Source: Armatimonadetes bacterium 55-13 (GTDB lineage: Bacteria; Armatimonadota; Fimbriimonadia; Fimbriimonadales; Fimbriimonadaceae). From it: 64,000 nucleotides of DNA. The translations under genes were made by a program, and so were the position numbers. Under the pieces are notes generated by a model. It was not told the DNA's origin. It searched no databases and worked only from the letters and a program-made list of their open reading frames with translations. Of this stretch, positions 8,223 through 17,318 are shown in pieces (positions within the stretch are counted from its first letter, which is position 1; each line of letters opens with the position of its first letter). The DNA is taken from the NCBI GenBank assembly GCA_001898035.1, contig MKRX01000002.1, positions 175,901 through 239,900 on the forward strand, read 5' to 3'.

Positions 8223-8744
8223 TTAGTGCGAGACGATGGACTTGGGTCCGGGTTTCACTGCATCCTGAATCGCTCGCTGCTCTTCCTGAGAAAGGTTTCG
8301 CTCGGAACGACCGCCCACCAAAGGCTTGCAGTAAACGCGACAGTCGGCGCGTCCAATTAAACTGGTGATTAAGGCTCCATCTCCCCGATCGTCGTAGAGC
8401 GCCATCGCGAAGCTCTGGGAGCCGCCGACATCCTCAAACGCATCGTATCGGACGAGTCCAAGGTGTCGCTTGGTTCCCAGCATTTTGTCTTCCAGCACCT
8501 GAATCTGCTCTCCCAGCCCGTCCATCCGAGCCTGAACCTGCATCCGCTCACGCAGATGGTCATAGAGCATTCGCTCTAAATTATCTCCGCTCGCGCCGTC
8601 CATCAACTCCTTCCATCGCAGATTCATACGGCGTACCTTTCTGGACAGGTTGATCGTCCATACCGCGAAGACGACGAAGAGAATTGCCAGGACCAAGAAG
8701 GCCTCGGAAACATGATTTGAGAGCGAGTGAAGGATGCTTTCCAT
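8223..8744 (-). CDS. DUF4446 family membrane-anchored protein
   Basis: A 173-residue protein with one N-terminal membrane helix (AFLVLAILFVVFAVWTI), a coiled-coil-like stretch (LERMLYDHLRERMQVQARMD) and the conserved core LGLVRYDAFEDVGGSQSFAMALYD followed by DGALITSLIGRADCRVYCKPL. This core is diagnostic of the DUF4446 family, often found in Firmicutes near chromosome-partition genes. It probably shares a transcript with the ECF sigma gene that starts 9 bases after its stop, and it is divergent from the signal peptidase gene. The function of the family is not known to me. Confidence 0.85.
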   Translation of the reverse strand: MESILHSLSNHVSEAFLVLAILFVVFAVWTINLSRKVRRMNLRWKELMDGASGDNLERMLYDHLRERMQVQARMDGLGEQIQVLEDKMLGTKRHLGLVRYDAFEDVGGSQSFAMALYDDRGDGALITSLIGRADCRVYCKPLVGGRSERNLSQEEQRAIQDAVKPGPKSIVSH

Positions 8745-8816
8745 AGGCGCAGGGGGAAGACCGCCTTATGAGTATAGCGGACCGAAACCCGCCAGAACCC
8801 GCTAAAATGAATCCCG

Positions 8817-9257
8817 ATGAGGAAGAGCAGGAAGCGAGCGATCACCGGATTTGGCGGCACCTTACTCGTGTTGCTGGCATTCGCCATCTACTTCCATCTA
8901 ACCTTCACCACAGTTGTCGTCTCGGGTGAATCGATGTTGCCGACGCTCACCAATGGCCAGCGCGTGCTGACAAGTCGAGCCTATTGGCTCGTCGGCCCCA
9001 TCCGCGACAAAGACGTGGTGGTGATTAAGGATGATGGACCGACTGGCTATATCATTAAGCGCGTCTATAAGATGGCGGGAGAAATCGTTGATTGGTACAA
9101 CGTCCCGGATAACGTAGATTTTAGAGACGGAGAATATAAAGTTCCCCTGGGTCACGTCTACGTTCTTGGAGACAATCGAGAAGTGTCCGAAGACAGTCGG
9201 CGCTTCGGACCCGTCAAGGTGGACGATATTATCGGAAAGGTTGTTATTCGACAGTGA
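8817..9257 (+). CDS. lepB: Signal peptidase I (short form)
   Basis: A 146-residue type I signal peptidase that cuts secretory signal peptides on the outer face of the membrane. There is one N-terminal membrane anchor (about residues 9-30), then box B SGESMLPTL with the catalytic Ser, box D YIIKRVYKMAGE with the general-base Lys, and box E GDNREVSEDSRRFG. It lacks the second membrane helix and large insert of E. coli LepB and is close to the minimum length, like Gram-positive or cyanobacterial forms. Its stop overlaps the GTG start of the Nudix gene (GTGA). Confidence 0.95.
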   Translation: MRKSRKRAITGFGGTLLVLLAFAIYFHLTFTTVVVSGESMLPTLTNGQRVLTSRAYWLVGPIRDKDVVVIKDDGPTGYIIKRVYKMAGEIVDWYNVPDNVDFRDGEYKVPLGHVYVLGDNREVSEDSRRFGPVKVDDIIGKVVIRQ

Positions 9258-9739
9258 AAAGATTTCCCACGGGGTCGTTTGGTCGCCAACGGCTTCAGTT
9301 TTTCCCCGCCCCATTTAAGGCGCCCCTTCGGACCTTTGCGGTTCTGGTGTTTGCCTGGGCGGGCGACCGCGTGGTGATTTGTGATATCGAAGATCGAGGA
9401 TGGTGCATTCCTAGCGGCCGAGTGGAACCCGATGAGAACTCCATGGAAGCTGCGCGGCGAGAGTCCATTGAGGAAGCGGGCGTCCACCTGGATTGCGTCC
9501 AGTACATCGGCTGCTACCACATCAGCGAAAGAAGGGAAGTTCGCTGGGCCGACTGCTACGCCGCCAAAGTCGCCAAAGTAGGCGAGATCGAGATGGCCGA
9601 AGAGTCCAAAGGAATGAAGATGGTCACGATCGAAGAACTACCCAACCTCTACCACCTCTGGAACCCCCTCACCGAAGCCGTGTTCAACTACAGCTACGAA
9701 GTCGTCCAAAGACTCTCCGACCCTCGTTGCAGGGGATGA
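9254..9739 (+). CDS. Nudix hydrolase
   Basis: A 161-residue Nudix-fold pyrophosphohydrolase. The Nudix box runs from GRVEPDENSMEAARRESIEEAGV (G-x5-E-x7-REUXEEXG), with the paired glutamates that bind Mg. The substrate (oxidised nucleotide, sugar nucleotide or other) cannot be told from sequence. The start is a GTG overlapping the lepB stop by 4 bases, so the two genes are translationally coupled. It converges on asd 35 bases further on. Confidence 0.9.
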   Translation: MKRFPTGSFGRQRLQFFPAPFKAPLRTFAVLVFAWAGDRVVICDIEDRGWCIPSGRVEPDENSMEAARRESIEEAGVHLDCVQYIGCYHISERREVRWADCYAAKVAKVGEIEMAEESKGMKMVTIEELPNLYHLWNPLTEAVFNYSYEVVQRLSDPRCRG

Positions 9740-9774
9740 GGATCTCGTCCCCCGCGCGGCGAGGGACTCTTCCT

Positions 9775-10836
9775 TTAAGCAAACGAGTCGATAGGTTGTC
9801 CAGTATTCAGAATGAGTTCGGCGATCTGCACCGCGTTCAACGCCGCTCCCTTTAAGAGCTGATCCCCCGCAATGAACATCGAAATGGCGTTCGGATGAGA
9901 CAGATCCTTCCGAATGCGACCGACTAAGACGTCGCCTTGACCACTCGCGGTAATCGGCATCGGGAAGGCGTTCGCCTCTCGGTCATCCACCAATTGAACT
10001 CCCGGAGCTTTAGCTAAGACTTCCCGAATCTGAGCCTCACTGGGAGCCTCGCCCGCGAATTCGATCGTCACCGATTCGCTGTGAGCTCGAATGACCGGGA
10101 CGCGTACGCAAGTGACATTTACCCTTAGCTCCGGCTGGTCCAGGATCTTTCGCGATTCCTGGATAACTTTCCACTCTTCGTCGTTATAGCCGTGTTCGTT
10201 AATGGGAGTGTTATGACTAAAGAGGTTGAAGGCGTAAGGATGGGGGAGAACCTTCTCTCGACCGGATCCGTCTCCCGGAACGCCTCGGAGTGCGCTCACC
10301 GCCTGTTCGGTCTCGTAAATCAGCTCATCCATGACCTTCGCGCCACCACCGCTTGCGCTCTGGTAGGTACTCACAATCAACCGGTCGATCTTGCCCAGCG
10401 CTTGTAACGGGTTCACGGCCACGAGCAAAATGATCGCCGTGCAGTTAGGCACCGCCACCAATCGCGTGTTTGGCGTGAGGGCAAAAGGATTAACCTCAGG
10501 GACCACCAACGGCACCGCCGGATCCATCCGGAAAGCGCTGGAGTTATCGATCACCACCGCTCCCGCTTCCACCGCCGCCGGGGCCAATTCGCGAGAACGA
10601 GAGGCGCCTGCACTAAAAAATGCAAAATCTATTCCGTCGAAAGATTCCTTGGTCGCTTCCTCGATGGTCAGCGTTTCCCCACGGAATTGCATCTGTTTAC
10701 CAACCGATCTGGCGCTCGCCAAAAGTTTCAAGTTTCGAATCGGGAAATTACGCTCTTCGAACAGTCTGAGAAACTCGTTACCGACGGCGCCGGTGGCTCC
10801 GACAACCGCTACATTAAATCCGTTGGACACACGCAA
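9775..10836 (-). CDS. asd: Aspartate-semialdehyde dehydrogenase
   Basis: A 353-residue Asd, reducing aspartyl phosphate to aspartate semialdehyde with NADPH for lysine/diaminopimelate, threonine and methionine. The nucleotide-binding GATGAVG lies at 13-19, the active-site Cys at 132 in VPNCTAI, and the substrate segment SASGGG at about 158. It is full length. The start is non-ATG: TTG at 10836 or GTG at 10830, two codons later; neither has a strong ribosome site. The gene is monocistronic and divergent from the AraC regulator. Confidence 0.95.
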   Translation of the reverse strand: MRVSNGFNVAVVGATGAVGNEFLRLFEERNFPIRNLKLLASARSVGKQMQFRGETLTIEEATKESFDGIDFAFFSAGASRSRELAPAAVEAGAVVIDNSSAFRMDPAVPLVVPEVNPFALTPNTRLVAVPNCTAIILLVAVNPLQALGKIDRLIVSTYQSASGGGAKVMDELIYETEQAVSALRGVPGDGSGREKVLPHPYAFNLFSHNTPINEHGYNDEEWKVIQESRKILDQPELRVNVTCVRVPVIRAHSESVTIEFAGEAPSEAQIREVLAKAPGVQLVDDREANAFPMPITASGQGDVLVGRIRKDLSHPNAISMFIAGDQLLKGAALNAVQIAELILNTGQPIDSFA

Positions 10837-10916
10837 TTGATACCTGATCCTATCCCCTAAAGGGGGCCATCTGGCGAATTACCCCTGGCGGTCAATTGCG
10901 CGGTGTTGTACACTCG

Positions 10917-11864
10917 ATGACAGCAAAGAAGGAGTGCACATTGCGATCCCCGGCCAACGACTCCGCCTTCGATTTGAATTTCGATTGCGGTCAACCTGCC
11001 GTAAAAAGATCTGATAACCCGGGACTAGGACAACTAAAACTAGAGTCCATAGGAATCTCGGTTTCACGATCTACGTCAGGGACGATCGGCTTGCCTGCGG
11101 GCACACACGTTCTGGGCATTAACTATGAGGGGGCCATCATCGCTCGCTCCGTTAACCAGAGCCGAGTCATCATCGTGCCTCCCCGTAGCGTCTTCTATGT
11201 TCGTGGCCCCATTCGCTTGAACTCCCTGGTTGCCCGCGGAGACCACAAACTTCAAATGCTGTCATGGAATGCCGCCATGCTCCCGGCTCTCGATCAGTGG
11301 ATCCAAAATACAGGCCCGGTCCGTCAGTCTAAGGGCCAATACCGATTCGTAGGCTGCAAACCCATTGACCCGAACTTTTCGGAGCCCCTGCGCCGCTTTG
11401 AAGAAGCGCGAAAGCAGCAAAGCGAACTCGCCGAGCCCCTCTTTATGTCGTTCATCTATGAGGCAGTCGGGCGCATCATGGTGGGCGGAGATGAAATGCA
11501 GCTCTCGCCACTCCCCGCAGACCTCCCCGAACCCATCCAGCGACTGACCGAAGCGGTGCGCCAAAACCCCGCTCGCTCCTGGTCCCTGAAGGAGGCCTCG
11601 GATATGGCCAGCTATTCGCCGTTCCACTTCTCGCGTGTCTTTAAGCAACTCGTCAGCTACGGTTTCCACGAGTACGTGGATCGTTGCCGAACCGAAATGG
11701 CCGTCGGCCTGCTCGTATCGAGCGATAAAGCGGTGGATATCGTAGCCGCACAGAGTGGTTTTGGCACCACCCAGGGCCTCAGAGAATCCGTTCGGGAATA
11801 TCTGGGCCTCGTCCCCTCCGAGTTCCGATCGCTTCCCGAGGGCTACGAGACCGTAGGATCTTAA
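10917..11864 (+). CDS. AraC family transcriptional regulator
   Basis: A 315-residue regulator. The C-terminal 100 residues form the two helix-turn-helix AraC domain (SLKEASDMASYSPFHFSRVFKQ, then VDIVAAQSGFGTTQGLRESVREYLGLVPSEFR). The N-terminal part is cupin-like (GTIGLPAGTHVLGINYEG) and probably senses a small molecule. I chose ATG 10917; an in-frame TTG at 10896 would add only seven residues. The large gene at 11910 follows on the same strand after 45 bases and is the most likely regulatory target. Confidence 0.88.
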   Translation: MTAKKECTLRSPANDSAFDLNFDCGQPAVKRSDNPGLGQLKLESIGISVSRSTSGTIGLPAGTHVLGINYEGAIIARSVNQSRVIIVPPRSVFYVRGPIRLNSLVARGDHKLQMLSWNAAMLPALDQWIQNTGPVRQSKGQYRFVGCKPIDPNFSEPLRRFEEARKQQSELAEPLFMSFIYEAVGRIMVGGDEMQLSPLPADLPEPIQRLTEAVRQNPARSWSLKEASDMASYSPFHFSRVFKQLVSYGFHEYVDRCRTEMAVGLLVSSDKAVDIVAAQSGFGTTQGLRESVREYLGLVPSEFRSLPEGYETVGS

Positions 11865-11909
11865 CCTCACCCCACCCACTCCAAACCGTGGGTAATCTAC
11901 GCCCTCCAC

Positions 11910-14456
11910 ATGGATGATTTCGGCATTGATCGCCCCGAACTGACCGGCACTCTGATTTCGATGGAATTTGGCCCTGGCGGGCGCATCGGACAAATGTGGG
12001 TTGCCAATCCAAACCTTCCCGACGAAAATGAGGAGTTTCAGTTCGTGCTCTCCCCGATCAATATCGGGGATGAAATTGCCGAAGACTATTTCCCCGGAAC
12101 CATCCTCCTCGGGGCTCGAACCCACCCTGACGATCCATGGATCGTCAGCCGAAACGCCCGCGCCCACCAGGTTGAGGATGACGAAGACCCCAGTAAGGTC
12201 ACTTTCGAATATGAGTTCTCGTTCCTAGAAGAAATCGAAGCCGTCGGGCGGTTCAGCGAAAAGCCCGGCATCGTGCCCCAAATCTGCTGGGACCTCACCC
12301 TGACCAACAACGGACGCACCACCGTTGAGATCGGCGAACTGGGATTTCCCTTCGCCATGAACAACTTGCTTGAGGGATTCGCCGCTAACGACTCTGGGGC
12401 GGCGGAGATGTACAAAGATCGCGTTCATATCCACAAGTACATCGGAGGGGCTGCCAGCTACCTCTTTGCCCAACGTCTCAACGCAGAAGCCCCTGGCCTC
12501 CTCATCTTCCCGGGCGCGGACACGAAATGGGAGTTCTTCAATCACGTCCGCGCATCGCTGAACACCCCCTTCCGCTGGGACGGTATTCCCGTCGTTTATA
12601 TCCACAGTCGTGCCGCCATCGAAAGGGAAGAGTGGCCAACCTGGTTCAACGATCACAGCACGCTAATCCTTGAGCCAGGAGAGTCCCGAACCTACCAGAC
12701 TTGCTTCGTCCCGACCGAGAGAGACCGGTTCGATAGCGTCAATCCCATTCTCGCCGCTTGCGGCCAACCCGCCGTTCGCCTTTTGCCTGGCGCTGTCGTG
12801 CCCGCCGACGTCGGGATCGCAGTCGAAGTTGCCGGAGCCACTCCCACTCGCTTCTTCACCGATGGGGAGTCCGAGCTCGAAACCGATTCGGACGAAGAAG
12901 GCGGATTCTGTTTTGTCAAACCAGATAAGCCCGGTGCTCTGATGCTCTCATTCGAGGACACGAAAGGCAGAGAGTCCAGCGCCCACCTCCTCTTTACTGA
13001 GCCGATCGACAAACTCATCCGGGCAAGGGCCAAATGGATTGTAGAGCACCAGATTCACGAGGATCCTAACTCCAACCTCCATCACGCCATTCTCCCCACG
13101 GATATCCACTCCAACGAACGAATCACCGCCCCCGATGAATTCCTCGGCGCGTTCGGCGTCGAGAGTTCTCTGGCCGATGCCCTGTTCCTGGCCGAAAAGA
13201 ACACCCTCTATCCAGAATCGAACGAGATCCTGACTCTGGAGCGATTTGTCGAAGACTTCCTCCTGGACGATCTCCAAAACCCGGCTGACGGTCACATCGG
13301 AAGCACCTTCGCCGACGACAAATCCGTAGCGATGAACTTTGGCCGCCCCCAGGTCTATGCCCTGGCCATGAACCTCTTCCTGTCGCTTGCTCGCCTCGTT
13401 GATCTCGGGCTAACCCCCGACAAGAACTACCGCGGCTTGGCCAAGATGACGTGGGAATCGCTGCATCGGGCCACCAATGTCGAAAGAACTGGCTATCGGG
13501 AGGTCCTGCTCCTAACCGATGCCATGCGAAGGATGGAAGCCGACGGCGTTGAACTCGATCCAGAGCCTCTGACCAATTGGCTCGATGCCGAAACCTTCCC
13601 CTATTACGGCGATTCCCCATGGTCCACTCGAAGCTTTAGAGAGGTTTTTGCCGCCTCGGAAGACGCGGCCGGGCTTGGCAATCGCCGGGAAGAATCGCTT
13701 CGCCTCGCCTACGCCGCTCGATCCCTCAGCCCAAGCTGGTGGTGGTACGCCAGCGACAAACGATGGCTGGATGAAATTGAAGTCCCACACCCCGCCATGG
13801 CTGACAAAGGTGAAATGTGCCTGGGCTCCACCACCGCCGCCAACTCCCTCATGTTCTTCGACCTGCTGGACCGAGACTACACCACGCTGCCGGACAGCTA
13901 TCTGCGACTCGCCTTCGGTGGGCTCCTCGCCCCCTGGGCTCTCGTCCGCTCAGATGGCGCCGGTTCTATGGGATTCTGTCCAGATGCCGCCTCCAAGCAA
14001 TTCGGAATGAGCTCTTTGACGGGAGATCTGGGAATTAGTTTATTCGCCTACCTAACGAATATCGCGAGCTACGTTTTGCCCACCCGGAACGCGGGCGTCA
14101 TCACGTTCGGATGTCACTTTGAGATGTCCAACGACCAAGGCAAAGATGTCTTCAGCGTCCGCCCCTGGGATGGCGTGGGCCGCCGAGTGGTTGTCCGTCA
14201 GATAGGGTTGGAGGTCGAAGCCTCCTTCGGAATGATCAAAGAAGTTAAGTTTGATTCCCGCAAACGCTGGGTGCGCGTCACCATCCACAATCCTGCCGCC
14301 AAGGGCATGAATTCGACCATCGTCGTCAGAGGGATGTGGGGAACTCGAATCGAAACCGAAAATCAACACGTGGACCCCGTAAACGGCCAGGTAGAGTTTT
14401 CGCCGGTATTATTGCCAGACGAAACGAGGGAAATTGAGTTTAGGGTGACTTCATGA
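11910..14456 (+). CDS. Large DUF5695-like protein, probable carbohydrate-active enzyme
   Basis: An 848-residue protein without a signal peptide. The first 270 residues look like a beta-sandwich (LTLTNNGRTTVEIGELGFPFAM, then LEPGESRTYQTCFVP); the middle (about 360-680) is an alpha-helical barrel-like region rich in Trp and acidic residues (WWWYASDKRW, PYYGDSPWSTRSFREVF); the end is a second beta domain. This order resembles DUF5695 proteins and (alpha/alpha)6 glycosidases; the assignment is by overall look, not by a firm motif. It sits behind an AraC regulator and overlaps the next gene by 4 bases (ATGA), so sugar-responsive expression is plausible. Absence of a leader suggests it acts on imported oligosaccharides. 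Confidence 0.55.
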   Translation: MDDFGIDRPELTGTLISMEFGPGGRIGQMWVANPNLPDENEEFQFVLSPINIGDEIAEDYFPGTILLGARTHPDDPWIVSRNARAHQVEDDEDPSKVTFEYEFSFLEEIEAVGRFSEKPGIVPQICWDLTLTNNGRTTVEIGELGFPFAMNNLLEGFAANDSGAAEMYKDRVHIHKYIGGAASYLFAQRLNAEAPGLLIFPGADTKWEFFNHVRASLNTPFRWDGIPVVYIHSRAAIEREEWPTWFNDHSTLILEPGESRTYQTCFVPTERDRFDSVNPILAACGQPAVRLLPGAVVPADVGIAVEVAGATPTRFFTDGESELETDSDEEGGFCFVKPDKPGALMLSFEDTKGRESSAHLLFTEPIDKLIRARAKWIVEHQIHEDPNSNLHHAILPTDIHSNERITAPDEFLGAFGVESSLADALFLAEKNTLYPESNEILTLERFVEDFLLDDLQNPADGHIGSTFADDKSVAMNFGRPQVYALAMNLFLSLARLVDLGLTPDKNYRGLAKMTWESLHRATNVERTGYREVLLLTDAMRRMEADGVELDPEPLTNWLDAETFPYYGDSPWSTRSFREVFAASEDAAGLGNRREESLRLAYAARSLSPSWWWYASDKRWLDEIEVPHPAMADKGEMCLGSTTAANSLMFFDLLDRDYTTLPDSYLRLAFGGLLAPWALVRSDGAGSMGFCPDAASKQFGMSSLTGDLGISLFAYLTNIASYVLPTRNAGVITFGCHFEMSNDQGKDVFSVRPWDGVGRRVVVRQIGLEVEASFGMIKEVKFDSRKRWVRVTIHNPAAKGMNSTIVVRGMWGTRIETENQHVDPVNGQVEFSPVLLPDETREIEFRVTS

Positions 14457-14848
14457 ACGGAATGCCGACTTATTGGATTGTCTTTTCAACGATCTTCTTC
14501 GCGATGAATACGCTGTTGTTTATCGCGATGGCGGTCATGCTCTTCAAATTGGGCAAGACCGTACAAGAGCTCAAGCCAAAGGTCGAAAGCCTGATCGACA
14601 AGGTAGAAGGCGTCACCGTCAAGGTCGACGGTCTCACGACCACGCTTCATCACACCGTTCAGAGCATCGGCTCAAAGGCAGAGGGAGTAGCCGGTTCCGC
14701 TTCCGCATTGGCCAGCACCACCACTCGAGTGTTCGAGAAGTACGCCCCCATCATCGCCGCCGTCTCAACCGGTCTCAAGATCATCGCCGCCCTAAAAGAA
14801 GCCCGCGCCGCCCGAAAGTCGCTTCCGACCCAAGAACAAGATCACTAA
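14453..14848 (+). CDS. DUF948-like membrane-anchored coiled-coil protein
   Basis: A 131-residue protein with one N-terminal membrane helix (IVFSTIFFAMNTLLFIAMAVML) followed by heptad-like coiled coil (TVQELKPKVESLIDKVEGV, VKVDGLTTTLHHTVQSIG) and an Ala-rich helix. This is the layout of DUF948/YtxH-type envelope proteins. It is translationally coupled to the DUF5695-like gene through an ATGA overlap, although the link in function is unclear. Confidence 0.65.
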   Translation: MNGMPTYWIVFSTIFFAMNTLLFIAMAVMLFKLGKTVQELKPKVESLIDKVEGVTVKVDGLTTTLHHTVQSIGSKAEGVAGSASALASTTTRVFEKYAPIIAAVSTGLKIIAALKEARAARKSLPTQEQDH

Positions 14849-14861
14849 ATTCAGTAGGTCC

Positions 14862-14891
14862 TTGACATTCAATCAGTTCGAGCAGTATCAT
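14862..14891 (+). promoter_or_regulatory. Sigma-70 promoter of tRNA-fMet
   Basis: TTGACA at 14862-14867 and TATCAT at 14886-14891 with an 18-base spacer, ending 12 bases before the tRNA. This is a close match to the housekeeping consensus. Confidence 0.7.
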
Positions 14892-14903
14892 ATTCAACTG
14901 CAC

Positions 14904-14980
<77 letters not shown>

Positions 14981-14987
14981 AATTTCC

Positions 14988-15025
14988 AAAAGGGTTCTAG
15001 CTTCGGCTGGGACCCTTTTTCTTTT
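14988..15025 (+). terminator. Strong rho-independent terminator after tRNA-fMet
   Basis: A 14-bp stem (14988-15001 with 15006-15019, including G-T pairs) is capped by a TTCG tetraloop and followed by a T-rich run. Confidence 0.85.
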
Positions 15026-15076
15026 GATTGTTTAGGTTTTGTTAACCCGTTAACACGACGGGTAGCCTGAAACCCT

Positions 15077-16714
15077 ATGCGTCTTTCCCGAATTGCGCTC
15101 GCGGTCGCTCTCGCCTCCGCCGCGGTCGCCCAGGCCGCACCGGCAAAACCGCGTCTCGTCGTCGTCATCAGTATCGACCAATTTCGCGCGGACCTCATGC
15201 GCCGCTTCGAGCCCTGGTTCCTACCTGCCAAGTCCAACAAGGGCATCGGCGGCTTCGAGTGGCTAAAAGACACCGGAGCCTACTACGTAGACGCCCACCA
15301 CACCCACATCCCAACCGCCACCGGTCCTGGCCACGCCAGCATCCTGAGTGGTTCCGATCCTATTAGCAACGGCATCGTCGGAAACGACTGGTACGACCGG
15401 AAATCGGGCAAGGAAATGTACTGCACCGATGACCCCAGCGTCGAGACTGTCGGCGGCAAAAGCGGTCCCATGAGCCCCAAGAACATGCTCTCCACCACCG
15501 TTGGCGATGAACTCAAGATGGCCACCAACGGCAAAGCAAAGGTCGTCGGCGTTTCCTTCAAGGACCGAGCCGCCATCCTCATGGCCGGCCACGCCGCCGA
15601 TACCGTCATCTGGCTGGATGGCGGCAACGGAAAGTGGGTCAGCAGCTCCTTCTATTTCCCCAACAAGCAGCTTCCCAAGTGGGTGGAAGACATCAACCGC
15701 CAAGACGTTATCGCCAAGGCGAAAGACAAGGCTTGGGAGCCTCTCCTGGCCGATAAGGAATACTGGCCCGCTCGCCGAGCCCCCGCGGAAAAGGCTCCCG
15801 CGAACGGAAAAGCCTTCAGCCATGCCACTAACAGCATCGGCAACTTCACCCGAAGCGGTCAGGGCCAGGACTATCTCTTCGACACCGCCAAGAAAGCGAT
15901 TGCCAACGAGCAGCTCGGCCAAGATGAGATCCCAGACGTCATCGCCATTAACCTCGCCACCAACGACTATGTCGGCCATGCCTACGGTCCGAATAGCCCC
16001 GAGGTGATGGACATCAGCATCCGCACCGACCGACTCCTGAGCGACCTCTTCAACTACCTCAACAAACAGGTCCCCGGTGGCATCGACAATGTCCTCATCG
16101 CCCTCACCGGCGACCACGGCGTCGTCCCCATCCCCGAGGAGTCTGCTAACGTCTACAAGACCGGCGTCAAGCGTGGCCCCGCCACCGGCGAGAACCCCAA
16201 GACCACCATCAACGCTGCCCTCACTGCCAAGTACGGTGCGGGAGATTGGGTGCTCTGGTCAGGCGAACCGAATCTGTATCTCAACGAAGAACTCGTTACC
16301 CAGAAGAAGCTCGACATCGCCGAGGTCGAAAAGACCGCTGCTGATGCCGTCATCAAGATGGAGAGCCAGTACTACGCGTTCACTCGAACCGACATCATGG
16401 CTGGCCGACTCCCGCAATGGCTCTGGACCCCCATGGTCTATAACGGCTTCCACCCGAAGATCTGCGGCAACTTGCTTCTCATCGATAACCCGGGTTGGTA
16501 CAACGGCGGCGGTACCGGCACCGGCCACGGCACCCCGTGGCAATACGATAGCCACGTCCCCGTCGTCCTCCGCGGCCCCGGTATCACCAAGGGCTGGTAC
16601 TCCCGAACTGTCGGCGTCACCGACATTGCCCCCACCATCAGCCAAATCCTGGGTATCGAATATCCCACGGGCTGCGTGGGACACCCACTCCGAGAAGCCA
16701 TCGACAAGAAGTAA
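15077..16714 (+). CDS. PafA-like alkaline phosphatase superfamily enzyme
   Basis: A 545-residue exported phosphatase or phosphodiesterase. A signal peptide (MRLSRIALAVALASAAVAQA) is followed by the metal site VISIDQFRADLM, the nucleophile region PTATGPGHASILSG (Thr at about 80-82) and NGIVGNDWYDR. Later come DYVGHAYGPNS, ALTGDHGVV and GTGHGTPWQYDSHVPVV, which supply the remaining Asp/His zinc ligands. The Thr nucleophile and NGIVGN block are typical of PafA rather than PhoA. It probably releases phosphate from organic monoesters in the periplasm. No Pho box was recognised. Confidence 0.9.
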   Translation: MRLSRIALAVALASAAVAQAAPAKPRLVVVISIDQFRADLMRRFEPWFLPAKSNKGIGGFEWLKDTGAYYVDAHHTHIPTATGPGHASILSGSDPISNGIVGNDWYDRKSGKEMYCTDDPSVETVGGKSGPMSPKNMLSTTVGDELKMATNGKAKVVGVSFKDRAAILMAGHAADTVIWLDGGNGKWVSSSFYFPNKQLPKWVEDINRQDVIAKAKDKAWEPLLADKEYWPARRAPAEKAPANGKAFSHATNSIGNFTRSGQGQDYLFDTAKKAIANEQLGQDEIPDVIAINLATNDYVGHAYGPNSPEVMDISIRTDRLLSDLFNYLNKQVPGGIDNVLIALTGDHGVVPIPEESANVYKTGVKRGPATGENPKTTINAALTAKYGAGDWVLWSGEPNLYLNEELVTQKKLDIAEVEKTAADAVIKMESQYYAFTRTDIMAGRLPQWLWTPMVYNGFHPKICGNLLLIDNPGWYNGGGTGTGHGTPWQYDSHVPVVLRGPGITKGWYSRTVGVTDIAPTISQILGIEYPTGCVGHPLREAIDKK

Positions 16715-16721
16715 AAAAAAC

Positions 16722-16741
16722 GTGGGGGCTTCGGCCCCCAC
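16722..16741. terminator. GC hairpin with TTCG loop after the phosphatase gene
   Basis: GTGGGGGC-TTCG-GCCCCCAC is a perfect 8-bp hairpin directly after the stop, but the homopolymer run (eight A) precedes it. A T-run would therefore exist only for minus-strand transcription. On the plus strand it may be a non-canonical terminator or 3'-end protector. Confidence 0.45.
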
Positions 16742-16784
16742 AATCAGTGGGAACAAGGATTCGATTGAGAGCATTTCCTAACCT

Positions 16785-17318
16785 GTGAAATGGTCCCTTG
16801 GCTTCCTCCTCCTCACCGCCAGCGTCGTCTCAACGGTCGCATGGCAGGCACAATCAAATGCGAAAAAGGCCCCCGTCCTTTCCGGTAATCAGTGGTTCAA
16901 CCTAAGCTCAAGCCGCAAAGCGCCCAGCCCACAGACTTCCGGCAAGGTCACGCTTGTTCACTTCTGGACGTTCGCCTGCAGCAACTGCCAAGCCAACCTC
17001 CCCATTTACAACCGTCTTTTCGACCGTTATAAGGGCCAGGGCCTGGATTTTGTCGGCGTCCACACCCCGGAGCTAAGTTTCGAAAAGAATGTCGAAAACG
17101 TCCAAAAGGCCATCGCCAAAGAAAAGATCGGATGGCCAGTACTGATCGATAACGAGGGGGCGAATTGGAATCGTTGGGGCTTGCATTACTGGCCCACGGT
17201 ATTCCTCGTAAACGCAAAGGGTGCCATTGTGTTCAAGTGGGAAGGCGAACTGAACTGGAATGGACAAAATGGCGAATGGCAGCTAGATGCCGCCATTCGT
17301 CGGGCTTTGGGTCTCTAG
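16785..17318 (+). CDS. TlpA/redoxin-like exported thioredoxin-fold protein
   Basis: A 177-residue protein with a signal peptide (LGFLLLTASVVSTVAW) and a thioredoxin fold. HFWTFACSNCQANLPIYNRL holds the redox pair C65-x-x-C68, and GLHYWPTVFLVNAKG contains the cis-Pro. The GVHTPELSFEKNVENV segment is typical of DipZ/NHL-associated redoxins. It probably reduces or oxidises exported proteins or cytochrome c precursors; the convergent neighbour encodes a cytochrome c. The start is GTG. Its stop abuts the stop of the next, opposite gene with no spacer. Confidence 0.85.
   Translation: MKWSLGFLLLTASVVSTVAWQAQSNAKKAPVLSGNQWFNLSSSRKAPSPQTSGKVTLVHFWTFACSNCQANLPIYNRLFDRYKGQGLDFVGVHTPELSFEKNVENVQKAIAKEKIGWPVLIDNEGANWNRWGLHYWPTVFLVNAKGAIVFKWEGELNWNGQNGEWQLDAAIRRALGL

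Noticed and set aside
11262-12167. 301-residue open frame on the minus strand
   Set aside because: Antisense to both the AraC regulator and the DUF5695-like gene, no recognisable domain.
15263-16117. 284-residue open frame on the minus strand
   Set aside because: Antisense to the PafA-like phosphatase, Val/Gly-rich shadow sequence.
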